A stretch of 64,000 nt of DNA from Microscillaceae bacterium (GCA_003483885.1 DMXI01000217.1:10185-74184); one strand, 5' to 3'. Positions 22,666 to 33,612 are shown, counted from the first letter of the stretch. The notes: generated by a model not told the origin, from the letters alone. Translations and numbers: made by a program.

Positions 22666-25095
22666 ATGTGGATCAATTACCTAAAAGTCGCATTCCGTAA
22701 TTTATTACGCCATAAGTTTCATTCTTTCATTAACCTGGCAGGCCTTACACTGGGCTTAACCTGTGCCTTTTTTCTGTTTTTGTATGTACAAGACGAGCTT
22801 AGTTTTGACACGGTACATACCAAAGGAAATCGAATTTATCGGATGATAGAAAAGAACAAAACGCTGGAAGGCCAACAACGTTTGGTGGCACATACTGCAG
22901 GGCCGGTAGCACCCACTCTGAAAGCCGAATTTCCGGAGATAGAACAAGTGATACGGGTGTTGGGTGGTGGGCAAGTCATTGTGTATCACCAAAACCTTAT
23001 GTTCAACGAGAGAAATTGGCTATTTGCCTCACCCCGATTTTTTGAAGTATTCGATTTCGAGTGGATACAGGGCAACCCAGCAACTGCCCTCACCAGCCAC
23101 GATGGGGTAGTCATTACCGAAAGCCAGGCCCATAAATACTTTAACACTTCTTATGCCTTAGGAAAAACAATACGTACCAGTAGGGGCCATATAAAAATAA
23201 CTGGGGTAATCAAAAACCCACCGATCAATACCCATATACAATTTGATATGTTGAGCGGCTATCAGGCCTTTTTCGCAGGTTTACCCGAAACCATACGTCC
23301 TCGCCTTACCCAACGGTTCAAATCCTGGCGTTCAAGAGGTATGCGTACCTACCTTTTGTTGAAACCAGGGAGTAGCGCTCAAGACCTTCAGCAAAAGTTA
23401 CCCACTTTTCAAGCCAAGCATCAAGGAAAGAACTGGCAAAACAGAGTTTTATCACTTCAGGCCTTTACCGATGTCCATTTTGGCTCTCGCAACATCACTG
23501 GTGGATTAGATCAACACCAACAAAAAGGGGATTTATCGGTAGTATATATTTTTGCCTTGATTGGCGTATTTATGCTGTTGGTGGCTTGCATCAATTATAT
23601 GAATTTAGCCACCGCTCGCTCGGCTCACCGTACCAAAGAAATTGGCATTCGCAAAGTTGTAGGCGCTTACAATAGCCATCTAAAAATTCAGTTTTTGTTA
23701 GAATCGGTACTGGTAGCCTTCATTGCCTTTGTCATCTCTATTGGGCTCATTGACCTATTCTTGAGTGAGTTTAATCAAGTGAGTCACAAAAACTTCCAGT
23801 TCAACTACACCACTACTGGTCCTTTGCTTGGTTATATGTTTATCATTACCCTCGTGGTAGGTCTACTCTCGGGTAGTTATCCAGCCTTGGTATTTAGTCG
23901 CCTCCGAGCTGCTTTAGTGCTCAAAGGCAAAGGTTTTAGCAATCGTAAAGGCCTAATGGTTCGCCAAAGCTTAGTAGTGATACAGTTTAGCCTTTCTATC
24001 CTTATGATTATTGCCACTTTGGTTGTTTCCCGTCAGTTGGATTTTATGCAAAACAAACCCCTAGGCTTTGATCAGTCTCAATTATTATCTATTGACATTA
24101 ACGACCAAGGGGTATACCGTAATTTAGCCAATATGAAGCGTGATTTACTAACCCACACCCATATTGAACAAGTCACGGTTGCTTCAAGTGTTCCAGGTGA
24201 CAATCGCATCAATCGTCAATTAGCTTTTCGCCCTCCCAAGGGGCAAGGATCCGAGCCAGTCAATGCTTATTACCTCTCAGTAGATGAAGATGGCTTAAAA
24301 ACCCTCAAACTACAATTGCTCAAGGGCGAAGGTTTCAGTGGACAGCATACTCAAGACTCCAATCTGGTTTACATCAACGAAACCGCAGCGCAATTACTTG
24401 GGTATCAAAATCCCATTGGGCAATATTTGATAAGCGCCGATACCAGTAGTCAATATCGGCCCAAAATAGCTGGTGTGGTCAAAGATTTTCACTTTCAGTC
24501 GTTACACGAATCCATTAAACCTTTGATTATTGGTCATACCCAAGCCATAGAGGGAGACATAGACTTGTTTTTGGTAAAGGTAAAAGGACCTCAAATGGCT
24601 AAAACTCTAGCTTACATCAATCAAGTACACCAAAAGTATGATAAAAATACGCCCTTGGAATACCACTTTGTAGATCAAACCCTTGAGACATTTTATAAAA
24701 AAGATGCGCTTACCCGTCGTATTTTCAGGTTAGGAGCATTCATTACCATTCTGATTGCTTGCTTAGGGTTATTTGGATTGGTATCGTTTACCCTACAACA
24801 GCGTACCAAGGAAATAGGCATCCGCAAAGTATTGGGAGCCTCGGTAAGTAGTCTTTTTTTGTTGCTTTCGCGAAGTTTTTTCAAGCAAGTTTTGCTGGCT
24901 CTCCTCATTACTGCTCCACTGGGGTACCTTATTATGAATCAATGGCTACAAGACTTTGCTTATCGTCTACCCATTAATATTTGGGTATTTGTATGGGCAG
25001 GCTTGGCTGCAATGATCATTACCTTACTTACAATTAGTTATCAGACTTTTCAGGCTACCCGCCACAACCCAGTAGAGTCGTTGAGAAACGAGTAA
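22666..25095 (+). CDS. FtsX/MacB-type ABC transporter permease
   Basis: 809 residues starting MWINYLKVAFRNLLRHKFHSF, the standard opening of Bacteroidetes FtsX-like permeases. TM1 is near 22-42, a large periplasmic MacB core follows, then three TM helices (about 300-410) with the ARSAHRTKEIGIRKVVGA loop. A second core and a final TM bundle repeat the motif (QQRTKEIGIRKVLGASVSS). Such duplicated-domain permeases couple to a cytosolic ATPase to drive lipoprotein or peptide export or signal across the envelope; no ATPase gene is adjacent. They are often controlled by NtrC-type regulators, which fits the preceding two-component pair, though the link is inference. Confidence 0.88.
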   Translation: MWINYLKVAFRNLLRHKFHSFINLAGLTLGLTCAFFLFLYVQDELSFDTVHTKGNRIYRMIEKNKTLEGQQRLVAHTAGPVAPTLKAEFPEIEQVIRVLGGGQVIVYHQNLMFNERNWLFASPRFFEVFDFEWIQGNPATALTSHDGVVITESQAHKYFNTSYALGKTIRTSRGHIKITGVIKNPPINTHIQFDMLSGYQAFFAGLPETIRPRLTQRFKSWRSRGMRTYLLLKPGSSAQDLQQKLPTFQAKHQGKNWQNRVLSLQAFTDVHFGSRNITGGLDQHQQKGDLSVVYIFALIGVFMLLVACINYMNLATARSAHRTKEIGIRKVVGAYNSHLKIQFLLESVLVAFIAFVISIGLIDLFLSEFNQVSHKNFQFNYTTTGPLLGYMFIITLVVGLLSGSYPALVFSRLRAALVLKGKGFSNRKGLMVRQSLVVIQFSLSILMIIATLVVSRQLDFMQNKPLGFDQSQLLSIDINDQGVYRNLANMKRDLLTHTHIEQVTVASSVPGDNRINRQLAFRPPKGQGSEPVNAYYLSVDEDGLKTLKLQLLKGEGFSGQHTQDSNLVYINETAAQLLGYQNPIGQYLISADTSSQYRPKIAGVVKDFHFQSLHESIKPLIIGHTQAIEGDIDLFLVKVKGPQMAKTLAYINQVHQKYDKNTPLEYHFVDQTLETFYKKDALTRRIFRLGAFITILIACLGLFGLVSFTLQQRTKEIGIRKVLGASVSSLFLLLSRSFFKQVLLALLITAPLGYLIMNQWLQDFAYRLPINIWVFVWAGLAAMIITLLTISYQTFQATRHNPVESLRNE

Positions 25096-25107
25096 AAATT
25101 GATCCAC

Positions 25108-25145
25108 AAAAAAAGCCTGAGCAACACACTCAGGCTTTCTATTTT
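25108..25145. terminator. Bidirectional intrinsic terminator
   Basis: AAAAAAGCCTGAG and CTCAGGCTTT form a stem of about 10 bp with A- and T-runs on either side, between the convergent permease and repeat-protein genes. Confidence 0.85.
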
Positions 25146-25161
25146 GAATAATTTGTCTTTC

Positions 25162-28100
25162 TTATTTCTTCACTAGTTTCTGCAAACCTTTGTGATCCTT
25201 GAGTTGAATTTTCACCAAATACACACCTTGAGCCAGGTTTTGAACAGGCAATGTTCTTCTCAATGCCTTTTGTTGTTTGGTGCCACTCAGTACCATTTGT
25301 ACCCGACCTTGCATATCAGTAATCATTATTTTGTATGGTCCGTATACCTCATTCTCTATCTCTAAAAGAGATTCGTCTTCAGCTGGGTTAGGAGACAAAC
25401 GCATACGTTTAGATAAGGTGGTTTCTTCGATCCCTGTTACATTTACAGTTACCGTCAGGAGGTTAGAAGTAGCCGAACACCCCTCGTTGGTCACTACCAC
25501 AAAATACTCCCCATCTACGGGTGGTACATAGGTACTTTCTATAGCTCCGCTAATCGGTTGATAATCCCGAAACCACTGATAAGCCTGTGCCCCCCTTACG
25601 CTTGCTTCCAAGGCTTGAGTATCATTATTTGTTGTAATACTTACGCCAAAGCTTGGCTCTACAATGACAATTACTGGGGTAGAAGACGATTTTCTGCAAT
25701 CCCCTGAGATAATCTGGCAATCATATTCCCCGGTTCGGTCTGCATTGTACACGGGCAAATTAGCATTGGGAATATTGATACCGTTTCGTTTCCACTGATA
25801 AGTTGCATCGGTTACATTGGTTTTTACTTCCAGCAATGCGGCCTTGCCTGAGCAAATCGTATTGCCACTTCCCGAAACATTGTTGATCAATACCAATAAA
25901 TTACACTCCGAGCGGGTAGAGTCTATATTGGTAAAGTCAGAATTTCCTCCTTCGTTGCTGGCTCTTACCCGATAGCTGTAGCTTCTATCCGCCTCCAGAT
26001 TGGTACTGCTAAAAGAAGTCGTTCCTCCGATTACTTGTCCTATCTCAGTCCAGTCAGCTTCATCTTCCCGCTTTCGCTCAATTTTAAAAACCAGCTCATT
26101 ATCTGAGTTATCCTGCCACGAAATATCAATCTCAGATTGAGACACCGACTCTGCAATCAAATTGCTTGGAGCCGTAGGAGGTGATTTGGAAGGGTCAATT
26201 GAGGTAACAGTGACCGTTTCAGGACTATAGGGAGAGTTTCCATTATCGTTGAAAGCCCTTACCCTAAAAATATATTTTTGGTTGGCAATGAGTCCGTTGG
26301 CTTCAAAACTGGTCACATTGGCTGCCGTAGTACCCAATTCAAAAAAGATCAATTCTTCTTCCTCAGTAGTACGGTATACTTTTTTGCCATTTACAAACTT
26401 AGAAATACGTCCTCCTGTTGGGGTAAGCCCCAAAATATTGGCTGCTTCTATCTTAAATCCCTGGGCTTCGCGCACTGCCGAAGGGGCATTGTCTAACACC
26501 CAACTAATGGTCACACTATTGGCATTATTGATCGTGATCTGAATACTGCGGGGAATCAACGGCACATTGGCGGTACGAGCTGCTGCAATATTGGTTCGAA
26601 ATTCCGAAGGCCCATCATTATTAAAAGCATACACAAAATAGAAATAATTAGTGTTTTCGGTGAGACCTGTATCCGCAAACAAGGTTACATTGGCAGCTAC
26701 TGTATCTATCACCGTAAAAGAACCAAACTGGTTTACAGCCCGACTGATGATAAAGCCGCCTTCATTGGTCGCGTTATCGGTCCAGTTAAGTTGCACTTCG
26801 GTACCCGAAATAGGCAATGCTACCAGATCAGCAGGAGATTCTGGAGCATTAGACAAAGTAGTTTCTGATACAGGATTAGTAAACGGCGAGGCTCCACTGG
26901 CCGCATTGGCTCTTATTTGATAATAATAAGTTGTTTTAGAGGTCAATCCCTGATCTACATAAATTTCAGCATCTGGCAAGGTAGTAGCAATCAACGCAAA
27001 AGTACCCGTATTGCCTGACAATGATCTAAATATCTGATAGCCTGATTCGTTGGTAGCATTGTCTTTCCATTCTACCTGAATTTCGGTTTGTGACAAAGCC
27101 AACGCGTTCAAGTTACTGGGAGTTACTGGAATAACCCCTTGAGTTTGCACCAAAACATTGGAAGTTAAAGCCGAATTATTAGAAGGGTTGAGTGCAACTG
27201 CCAATAAGCGATAATAATAATTTGTGCTTGGAGTTAAACCAATATCAATGTAACTGGTTTCGTTGGGTTGGGTTTTAAACACCAACTCAAATGTTCCGGC
27301 GACTCCCCCGCTTAATACTGGTGCCCGATAAATGGCATATCCAGTTTCTGAAGTATTTACATCTTGCCAGGTAAGTCGGGCCTCATCCGAGGTAGCCGTA
27401 GCAGCCAAATTCGTTGGTGGCAACAATACATCCCCTACAGTGACACTCACTACTGCCGATGTTCCAGTATTGAAAGCATTACTAGCTACCACCCTATAAA
27501 AATAAGTAACACTACTCGTAACGGTGGCATCATCGTAAGTCAGTACATTTTGGGCGACTCTTGCCAGCTCGGCAAAGGTTACACCGTCGGTACTTCGCTC
27601 GATAATAAATTCATCTTCATTGGTCGCATTATCGGTCCAGTTTAATTGTACTTGCAAACCATTGGCGGTAGCCGTTAAGCCCGAAGGCGCATTGACGGTT
27701 ACTGACGAAGTAGCCTGAATGTCAAAAGTAAATGGCGAAGCATTGTTAGAATTGTTCCCAATCGTAATGGTTGCGTTACTCACTCCTGGGGTGGCTGGCG
27801 CATTAAAAGTAATGTCAAAAGTTGTAGTTTGCCCAGCAGGCAAAGTATTACCAGCAGGTGGGGTAAAGCCCACATTAAAGTTTCCGGCGTTTGCCCCACT
27901 CACCCCAATGATAGGAGCCCCAGAAAAAATCAGGTTTTCGGTCCCATTATTCGTAATGGTGTAGGTGTTGGTACTCGTAGTACCTGCATTTACATTTCCA
28001 AAATTGGTGCTGTTTGCCGTAGAAGGTGTGGTAGAACCATTGGTAATGGCATTGCTACTACTGTTGGTCACATTCATCAATGGCGCATCCCCTATCCCGG

Positions 28101-31047
28101 TTAGGTTAATCGTATACCCACTCTCATCAGCATCATCATTGGCAATTGCAATAAACGCTGTACGGGTACCTCCCGCTGTGGGGTCAAAAGTAACTATAAA
28201 GGTGACACTAGAAGCCGATCCCAGGGTTGAGTTGGCAGGTTGAGTAGTTACGGTAAAATCGGATGGATTTAACCCAGTTACTTGTACCAAAGGACTTCCA
28301 GTAAGGTTTAAATTAGAGCTTCCGTTATTTTCGATGGTAAAAGTCACAGGATTACTTCCACTGGCTACCGAAACATTTCCCATAAAAAAAGTGCTACCAA
28401 CAGCTAGTGGTGTAGAGCCTTGTCTTATATCAATTTCGGCCTGAGTACCACTGCCAGTTAGGGTAAAAGTATAAGGATTTTCATCCGAATCGTCATTGAT
28501 GATGGTCACCGTAGCCACTCTGGCCCCGGCACCCGAAGGCGTAAAGGTGATGTCAAAAGTGGTAGTGGAAGACCCAGCCACAGTAGCAGCAGGTTGGGTG
28601 TTTACCACAAAATCAGCCGCATTTGTTCCCGAAATTTGTACTCGAGGGGCACCGCTCAAATTCAACGTATTGGTACCCGTGTTTTCAATGGTAAAAGTCG
28701 TTTGAGCACTGCTAGAGCCCACATTAAACACCCCAAAATTGAAGCTTCCAGAGGTACTCAAAATATTGGTAGTATTTTGCCGCACATTGATTTCAGGCAC
28801 TGGATTTACTCCAGTGCCCTTCAAATCAATGGTATAAGTGCCTTCATCACTGTCATTGTTTAAGATGGTAATAGCAGCATTACTTACTCCCACACCCGAA
28901 GGCGTAAATGTAATATTAAAAGTCGCTGCTCCACTGGCGCCAATCGTTGGCAGTACAGGTTGTTCCACCGTAAAATCGGCGGCATTGGTTCCCGAAACCT
29001 GTATTAAATCAGGGCTACCAGTCAGGTTTAGCACAGCACTTCCAGTATTACTAATCGTAAATGTGATTGGGCCAGAATTGTTCCCTACGTCTACATTCCC
29101 AAAGTTAAAACTATCTCCACTGGCGATAGATGCAGTTTGGCTCACGTCAATTTCTGGAACCAACCCAGTAGCTGTTACGGTAAAGCTATAAGGGGCTTCG
29201 TCTGGGTCATTGTTTGGAATGGTAATCGTAGCCGAACGCTCTCCAGCCAGACTAGGAGTACACTGCAAGGTAAAAGTGGTGGTACTACCAAATGCTATGG
29301 GCGAAGTTGGACTCGCAGTAACCGAATAATCACCAGGGTTAGCTCCTCCAATTTGCACTGAAGGTACACCATCAAGTGTCAAATCTGAATTCCCGGTATT
29401 CTCTATCGTAAATACTACCGCATTGCTTTGACCAACCGCAATGGCTCCGTAATCAAATACATCGGAGTTGGGTATATTGGTTGTATTTTGTCTTATATTG
29501 ATATCTGGGGCTAACCCACTGGCCGTGACCGAAAAGACATAGGTTCCCTCATCTGAATCATTATTCAAAATGGTGAAATTGGCGGTACGAGTACCCAAAG
29601 CAGCAGGGGTAAAAACTACAGTAAAGGTCGTACTAGCACCTCCATTTACAGTCCCTCCTGGTGGTTGAGCTGTTACCACAAAGTCTCCAGGGTTTGTTCC
29701 ACTTACTTGTACTCTTGGCGTTCCGGTTAAGTTTAATGTGGCCCCTCCTTGATTCTCAATCGTAAATATAACATTACCAGAGCTAGACCCCAGGTTCACT
29801 GACCCAAAGTTAAACAGTCCAGACCCATTGAGCAGGGGCATAGTGTTTTGTCTTACATTGATTTCTGGTGCCAACCCAGTACCACTCACATTAATAACAT
29901 AAGGGTTTTCGTCAGGGTCTTTGTTGGGAATGGATAGAACTGCCGAACGTAAGCCACTGGCTGAGGGATTAAAAGTAACTGAGAAGCTGGTAGTAGCCCC
30001 TAAATCTACCAGTTGACCTGGGTTGGTATTGATTGTAAAGTCGCCCGCATGAGAACCAGTAACATTGACCGTTTCTTGGGTAATTAAGTATTCTCCCCCA
30101 GCATTCTCGATGTCAAAAGTTATTGTAGCACTATTGGAACCCACTGGTACATTCCCAAAGCTATAACTTCCTCCTGTAAGAATGGTGCTTGAGCTTTGAG
30201 TAATGTTGATATCGGCGGGCACCCCTACTCCTAAACCTTGAGTGGTGCTTACGCCAAAATCCCCAAGCAATCCTCCTGATAAATTGTATTGAAAAATATT
30301 ATCATTTGCGGTTGACGCATATAGTTTTACATTTTTAAGATCAAGTGATAAGTCTTGGAAAGGATCGCCTCCCAAATTGTTTATAAAAGCAGTGAGACCA
30401 CCACCATCAAAATTAGCCTTGAATACCTGATCATTTTTGATCACGCACAAATTATTATTTACAAAATCCAGTTCTATATCTCCATACACAAAGCCCGTCG
30501 TAGTATTGAGCGCCGTAAAACCAGTGCCATTAAAGTTCATCCGATAAATACTAAGTCCAGATGTCCAAAATACCCGTTGATTCACAATATCCAGCGCAAC
30601 TCCACCAGGTGCTCCTGAAGTAGTCTGTAAATCCTCTACTCCAGAGCCGTCCAAGTTGGCTCTTCTTAGGGTAGTAAATTCTTCTATATAATAAACCTTA
30701 CCTTCAGCAAAGTCAAAGGCATAATCCGTAGCTCCTCCTGAGATACCAGTAGTTATATCCCCCGATCCATCTACATTTACCCGCCTCAAGTTTCCGCTAC
30801 CAGTGTAGTATATATGTCCACCACTGGCATCTACAAATATTTTAGGACTATTACCTGGATCAGAAACCACTTGCGGGTTGCTGCCGTCCAGATCGGCACT
30901 AATAATCGCAGAGTTATTGGAATAATAAACCTTCCCTTGAGAAAATGCGTCAAGAGTAATAAATAATAAAACGAAGGAAAATATAATTGGAACTAAATGA
31001 TGTAAAATGACAGACTTATCCCCTAATTTCTTGATCTTGTTGTACAT
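25162..31047 (-). CDS. Giant secreted protein: beta-propeller, seven choice-of-anchor-D repeats, six FN3 domains, type IX tail
   Basis: 1961 residues. After the signal peptide comes a YWTD-like propeller (about 35-285) with recurring xxYYTGSGNLRRVNVDGSG-type blades. Seven ASPM/SPD-2/Hydin-like choice-of-anchor-D repeats follow, each opening IN(V/I)RQNT and containing FNFG.V.VGSSS and FTIENTG. Next are six fibronectin type III domains (LNWTDNATNE motif), an Ig/PKD-like region, and a type IX C-terminal domain (MRLSPNPAEDESLLEIE ... LAQGVYLVKIQLKD). No catalytic motif is visible. The architecture suits a surface adhesin or structural filament exported by the Por system. Its start ATG at 31047 faces the next operon across about 180 bp. 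Confidence 0.85.
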   Translation of the reverse strand: MYNKIKKLGDKSVILHHLVPIIFSFVLLFITLDAFSQGKVYYSNNSAIISADLDGSNPQVVSDPGNSPKIFVDASGGHIYYTGSGNLRRVNVDGSGDITTGISGGATDYAFDFAEGKVYYIEEFTTLRRANLDGSGVEDLQTTSGAPGGVALDIVNQRVFWTSGLSIYRMNFNGTGFTALNTTTGFVYGDIELDFVNNNLCVIKNDQVFKANFDGGGLTAFINNLGGDPFQDLSLDLKNVKLYASTANDNIFQYNLSGGLLGDFGVSTTQGLGVGVPADINITQSSSTILTGGSYSFGNVPVGSNSATITFDIENAGGEYLITQETVNVTGSHAGDFTINTNPGQLVDLGATTSFSVTFNPSASGLRSAVLSIPNKDPDENPYVINVSGTGLAPEINVRQNTMPLLNGSGLFNFGSVNLGSSSGNVIFTIENQGGATLNLTGTPRVQVSGTNPGDFVVTAQPPGGTVNGGASTTFTVVFTPAALGTRTANFTILNNDSDEGTYVFSVTASGLAPDINIRQNTTNIPNSDVFDYGAIAVGQSNAVVFTIENTGNSDLTLDGVPSVQIGGANPGDYSVTASPTSPIAFGSTTTFTLQCTPSLAGERSATITIPNNDPDEAPYSFTVTATGLVPEIDVSQTASIASGDSFNFGNVDVGNNSGPITFTISNTGSAVLNLTGSPDLIQVSGTNAADFTVEQPVLPTIGASGAATFNITFTPSGVGVSNAAITILNNDSDEGTYTIDLKGTGVNPVPEINVRQNTTNILSTSGSFNFGVFNVGSSSAQTTFTIENTGTNTLNLSGAPRVQISGTNAADFVVNTQPAATVAGSSTTTFDITFTPSGAGARVATVTIINDDSDENPYTFTLTGSGTQAEIDIRQGSTPLAVGSTFFMGNVSVASGSNPVTFTIENNGSSNLNLTGSPLVQVTGLNPSDFTVTTQPANSTLGSASSVTFIVTFDPTAGGTRTAFIAIANDDADESGYTINLTGIGDAPLMNVTNSSSNAITNGSTTPSTANSTNFGNVNAGTTSTNTYTITNNGTENLIFSGAPIIGVSGANAGNFNVGFTPPAGNTLPAGQTTTFDITFNAPATPGVSNATITIGNNSNNASPFTFDIQATSSVTVNAPSGLTATANGLQVQLNWTDNATNEDEFIIERSTDGVTFAELARVAQNVLTYDDATVTSSVTYFYRVVASNAFNTGTSAVVSVTVGDVLLPPTNLAATATSDEARLTWQDVNTSETGYAIYRAPVLSGGVAGTFELVFKTQPNETSYIDIGLTPSTNYYYRLLAVALNPSNNSALTSNVLVQTQGVIPVTPSNLNALALSQTEIQVEWKDNATNESGYQIFRSLSGNTGTFALIATTLPDAEIYVDQGLTSKTTYYYQIRANAASGASPFTNPVSETTLSNAPESPADLVALPISGTEVQLNWTDNATNEGGFIISRAVNQFGSFTVIDTVAANVTLFADTGLTENTNYFYFVYAFNNDGPSEFRTNIAAARTANVPLIPRSIQITINNANSVTISWVLDNAPSAVREAQGFKIEAANILGLTPTGGRISKFVNGKKVYRTTEEEELIFFELGTTAANVTSFEANGLIANQKYIFRVRAFNDNGNSPYSPETVTVTSIDPSKSPPTAPSNLIAESVSQSEIDISWQDNSDNELVFKIERKREDEADWTEIGQVIGGTTSFSSTNLEADRSYSYRVRASNEGGNSDFTNIDSTRSECNLLVLINNVSGSGNTICSGKAALLEVKTNVTDATYQWKRNGINIPNANLPVYNADRTGEYDCQIISGDCRKSSSTPVIVIVEPSFGVSITTNNDTQALEASVRGAQAYQWFRDYQPISGAIESTYVPPVDGEYFVVVTNEGCSATSNLLTVTVNVTGIEETTLSKRMRLSPNPAEDESLLEIENEVYGPYKIMITDMQGRVQMVLSGTKQQKALRRTLPVQNLAQGVYLVKIQLKDHKGLQKLVKK

Positions 31048-31184
31048 GAGTGAAAAAAATCAGCTTATTTCTATAAAAATTATCGCACGAACCTGACTCG
31101 TGTAGTATTTGATTAGTGGTATGTAAAATTAATACTATGTACCATAAAAAGTAAATCTCAGATAAGCAAATTACTATTTTTATT

Positions 31185-31192
31185 TATATTTG
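31185..31192 (+). promoter_or_regulatory. Putative -7 element TATATTTG
   Basis: TATATTTG fits the Bacteroidetes -7 consensus, 36 bp before the next start codon; the TTG expected about 20 bp upstream is not clear. Confidence 0.35.
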
Positions 31193-31227
31193 TATAGCAT
31201 GCGTGGTCGTATAAATTAATCGAAAGT

Positions 31228-32055
31228 ATGGCAAAACAACTACCAAAAATCTTTATTTGGATATTCATATTCATGTTATTGAATACTGAATTTAGTCAAG
31301 CACAAGTATTCTATTCTCGTCCGGTAAAAGTCAAATTTCTGGGAGCCAACCTAGACACCGCTACCAATACCATCAAAATTACCTATGATTTGAGAGGCCC
31401 CAAAAGACGCTACTATAATCTACGCTTATTGTACTCTAACAATAACGGAAACTCGTTTAAAGGTCCCTTAAGGTCGTTGAAAGGCGATTTTGGCGATAGT
31501 ATTAAAGTAGGTAAAGGTAAAACTGTAGATTGGGAGTTTCTGAAAGACAACCCTTATTTTAACGGGAAAAACATTATGTTTAGAATAGAGGCCGAAGAAA
31601 TCCCAAAGATTGCCAAGGCAGGCCCTGAGAATGCTTTGTGGTCATTATTGTTACCTGGATTGGGAGACCTTAAAGTAAGAAATGGCTATCATTACGAATG
31701 GATTGCAGCCTCTACTTATGTTCTGTTAGGTGCCGGAGCTTTTTTCTATTTCAAGGCCAATCAAGAACTCAGAGATTACAACGACCGAATTCCAAATACC
31801 CAAAGCGAACACGAAAGACTATTTAGAAACGCTCGTACCGATCGTAACATTTCTTATGGGCTGTTTATTGCCGGGGGAGCCATCTGGCTGGCCGATATTG
31901 TAGGTGTGTATTTGAGAGGCTTAAAAAACAAAAGAACATTTGCACCCAAAAAAGAAGAAGGTGACAAAAAAACTGCCTGGTTGAGACCTTTAATCATTCC
32001 TAGCATCGACCAATTCACCGGAAGTAATCAAATTTCATTCATCTGGAGATTTTAA
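31228..32055 (+). CDS. Exported membrane protein of unknown function
   Basis: 275 residues with a signal peptide (about 1-25, ending FSQAQV). A beta-rich segment follows (VKVKFLGANLDTATNTIKITYDLRGPKRRYYNLRLLYSNNNG), then two hydrophobic helices (YEWIAASTYVLLGAGAFFYF, near 170-190, and SYGLFIAGGAIWLADIVGVYL, near 210-230) and a charged C-terminus. The first part resembles domains seen in Bacteroidetes envelope proteins but I cannot name a family. It heads a three-gene run with a PKD lipoprotein (20 bp after) and a caspase-like protease (about 120 bp later). A shared envelope role is plausible. Confidence 0.65.
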   Translation: MAKQLPKIFIWIFIFMLLNTEFSQAQVFYSRPVKVKFLGANLDTATNTIKITYDLRGPKRRYYNLRLLYSNNNGNSFKGPLRSLKGDFGDSIKVGKGKTVDWEFLKDNPYFNGKNIMFRIEAEEIPKIAKAGPENALWSLLLPGLGDLKVRNGYHYEWIAASTYVLLGAGAFFYFKANQELRDYNDRIPNTQSEHERLFRNARTDRNISYGLFIAGGAIWLADIVGVYLRGLKNKRTFAPKKEEGDKKTAWLRPLIIPSIDQFTGSNQISFIWRF

Positions 32056-32075
32056 GGTTATACTCATAAAAAGAC

Positions 32076-33491
32076 ATGGCAATGAATCGTAAAAAAATTA
32101 TCATTTTTGGATGCTTGATATTGAGTCTAATCGGCTGTTTGCAAGTACAGGAAATTAGTTTTATAGAGCTAAAATCAAGTTTTTTAATCCCACAAAATAT
32201 TATTCAGGTAGGCGATACCCTCAATCTTCAGCAAAACTCTACCGCAGTAGCCAGAAAGTACTTATGGGAATTTGGTGATGGCAAATCCAGTGACTTGGCC
32301 AACCCTATCCACATCTATGACAGCATTGGTACCTATACCGTAACCCTTACGGTGACCAAGGCTGATGGTATTACGCAAGACTCTTCTACCCAGCAAGTAA
32401 GTGTTTTGCCTGCTACTGTGGCCCCCGATGCTTCTAAGTTTAGCACTTTTGGCCAGTCTACTGACGATGAGGTAGGTCTTAATTTTACGCCAACCCTCGA
32501 TGGACAAGCCACGATCCTGATGGCTAAAAAGAATATCAATATATTACAATTGAAAAAAATAGATGGCACTGGTACCGAAGTATGGACTCGTGATATTAGT
32601 AATCTTTCGGATGGGCAGGTATTTGGGCAAAAAATTAGCCCTACCAACGATGGAGGATTCGTAGTAGTGGGTTATATTGAAGATACACCCAACGAAAACG
32701 ATGCTTTTATTCTCAAGGTAGACCAAGACGGTATATTGCAATGGCAAAGGATAGTTTCTACTGAGCTAAACGAAATTTTTAATGATGTACAAGACATCAA
32801 TGGCTCGTTGGTAGTAGTGGGTTCTTCACAGGCGGTTGGGGGTCAATCATCTATTCAGTTTGAAGTGTATGACACCCGCGACGGAGTACTGCTGAATAAG
32901 CAAGAAGTAAGCAGCTCTAACTGGACCGTATCTGGTTTGCAATTGACTCAAGATGGAGGTTTTGTAGTCGTTGGGTTTGAAGACAATGCTCCTTTGATTG
33001 TAAAGTTTGATCCAAGTTTTAAGATTCAATGGAATACAACTCTAAGCATTGACGGTAAGGCAAGATCGGTAATTCAGGCTCAAAACCGGGATTTTGTATT
33101 CGTAGGAGAAACTACAAATTCTACGGGAGACTCTACCAACGCGTTTGTGGCCAGAGTAAACGAAGTAGGGAGTTTGGTTTGGTTACAAACCTTAAAGTTA
33201 AGTACCGAATCATTTACTGATGTGAATTTTGACCAAAATCAGAATATCGTAGTACTCGGAACTCACGAAAATATATTGACCAGTAAAGACTTGATTGTGG
33301 CCAAATATACTGGCCAAGGTGCCTTAGAAACCGTAAAACTGATTGGAGGAAAAGAAGAAGATGAAGGGCAAAAGCTTGCTTACAATCCCTTAAGTAAACA
33401 ATTCATCTTAATTGGCTCTACTGAGAGTTTTGGAACCCAAAATGCCCGAAAAGATATTTTTGTGGTGTTTTTAGATGAAAATCTGAACTAA
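32076..33491 (+). CDS. PKD-domain lipoprotein with repeat domain
   Basis: 471 residues. The N-terminus MAMNRKKIIIFGCLILSLIGC has a lipobox (SLIGC, Cys21). A PKD domain follows (ARKYLWEFGDGKSSDLANPIHIYDSIGTYTVTLTV). The rest is a set of beta-propeller-like repeats with the recurring motif NDGGFVVVGY (also QDGGFVVVGF, NQNIVVLGT). No catalytic residues are evident. Such proteins usually display a binding surface on the outer membrane. It starts 20 bp after the preceding gene. Confidence 0.75.
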   Translation: MAMNRKKIIIFGCLILSLIGCLQVQEISFIELKSSFLIPQNIIQVGDTLNLQQNSTAVARKYLWEFGDGKSSDLANPIHIYDSIGTYTVTLTVTKADGITQDSSTQQVSVLPATVAPDASKFSTFGQSTDDEVGLNFTPTLDGQATILMAKKNINILQLKKIDGTGTEVWTRDISNLSDGQVFGQKISPTNDGGFVVVGYIEDTPNENDAFILKVDQDGILQWQRIVSTELNEIFNDVQDINGSLVVVGSSQAVGGQSSIQFEVYDTRDGVLLNKQEVSSSNWTVSGLQLTQDGGFVVVGFEDNAPLIVKFDPSFKIQWNTTLSIDGKARSVIQAQNRDFVFVGETTNSTGDSTNAFVARVNEVGSLVWLQTLKLSTESFTDVNFDQNQNIVVLGTHENILTSKDLIVAKYTGQGALETVKLIGGKEEDEGQKLAYNPLSKQFILIGSTESFGTQNARKDIFVVFLDENLN

Positions 33492-33612
33492 TATCCACGA
33501 GAAGGCCTAATTATTAGCTTTCAAATTAAACTACAAATAGCCAGAAATCGTTTATTAAGTAGTTACATAAAACTAAATTTTGGCTTAGAATATATAGAAA
33601 AGGTTCGGTAAA

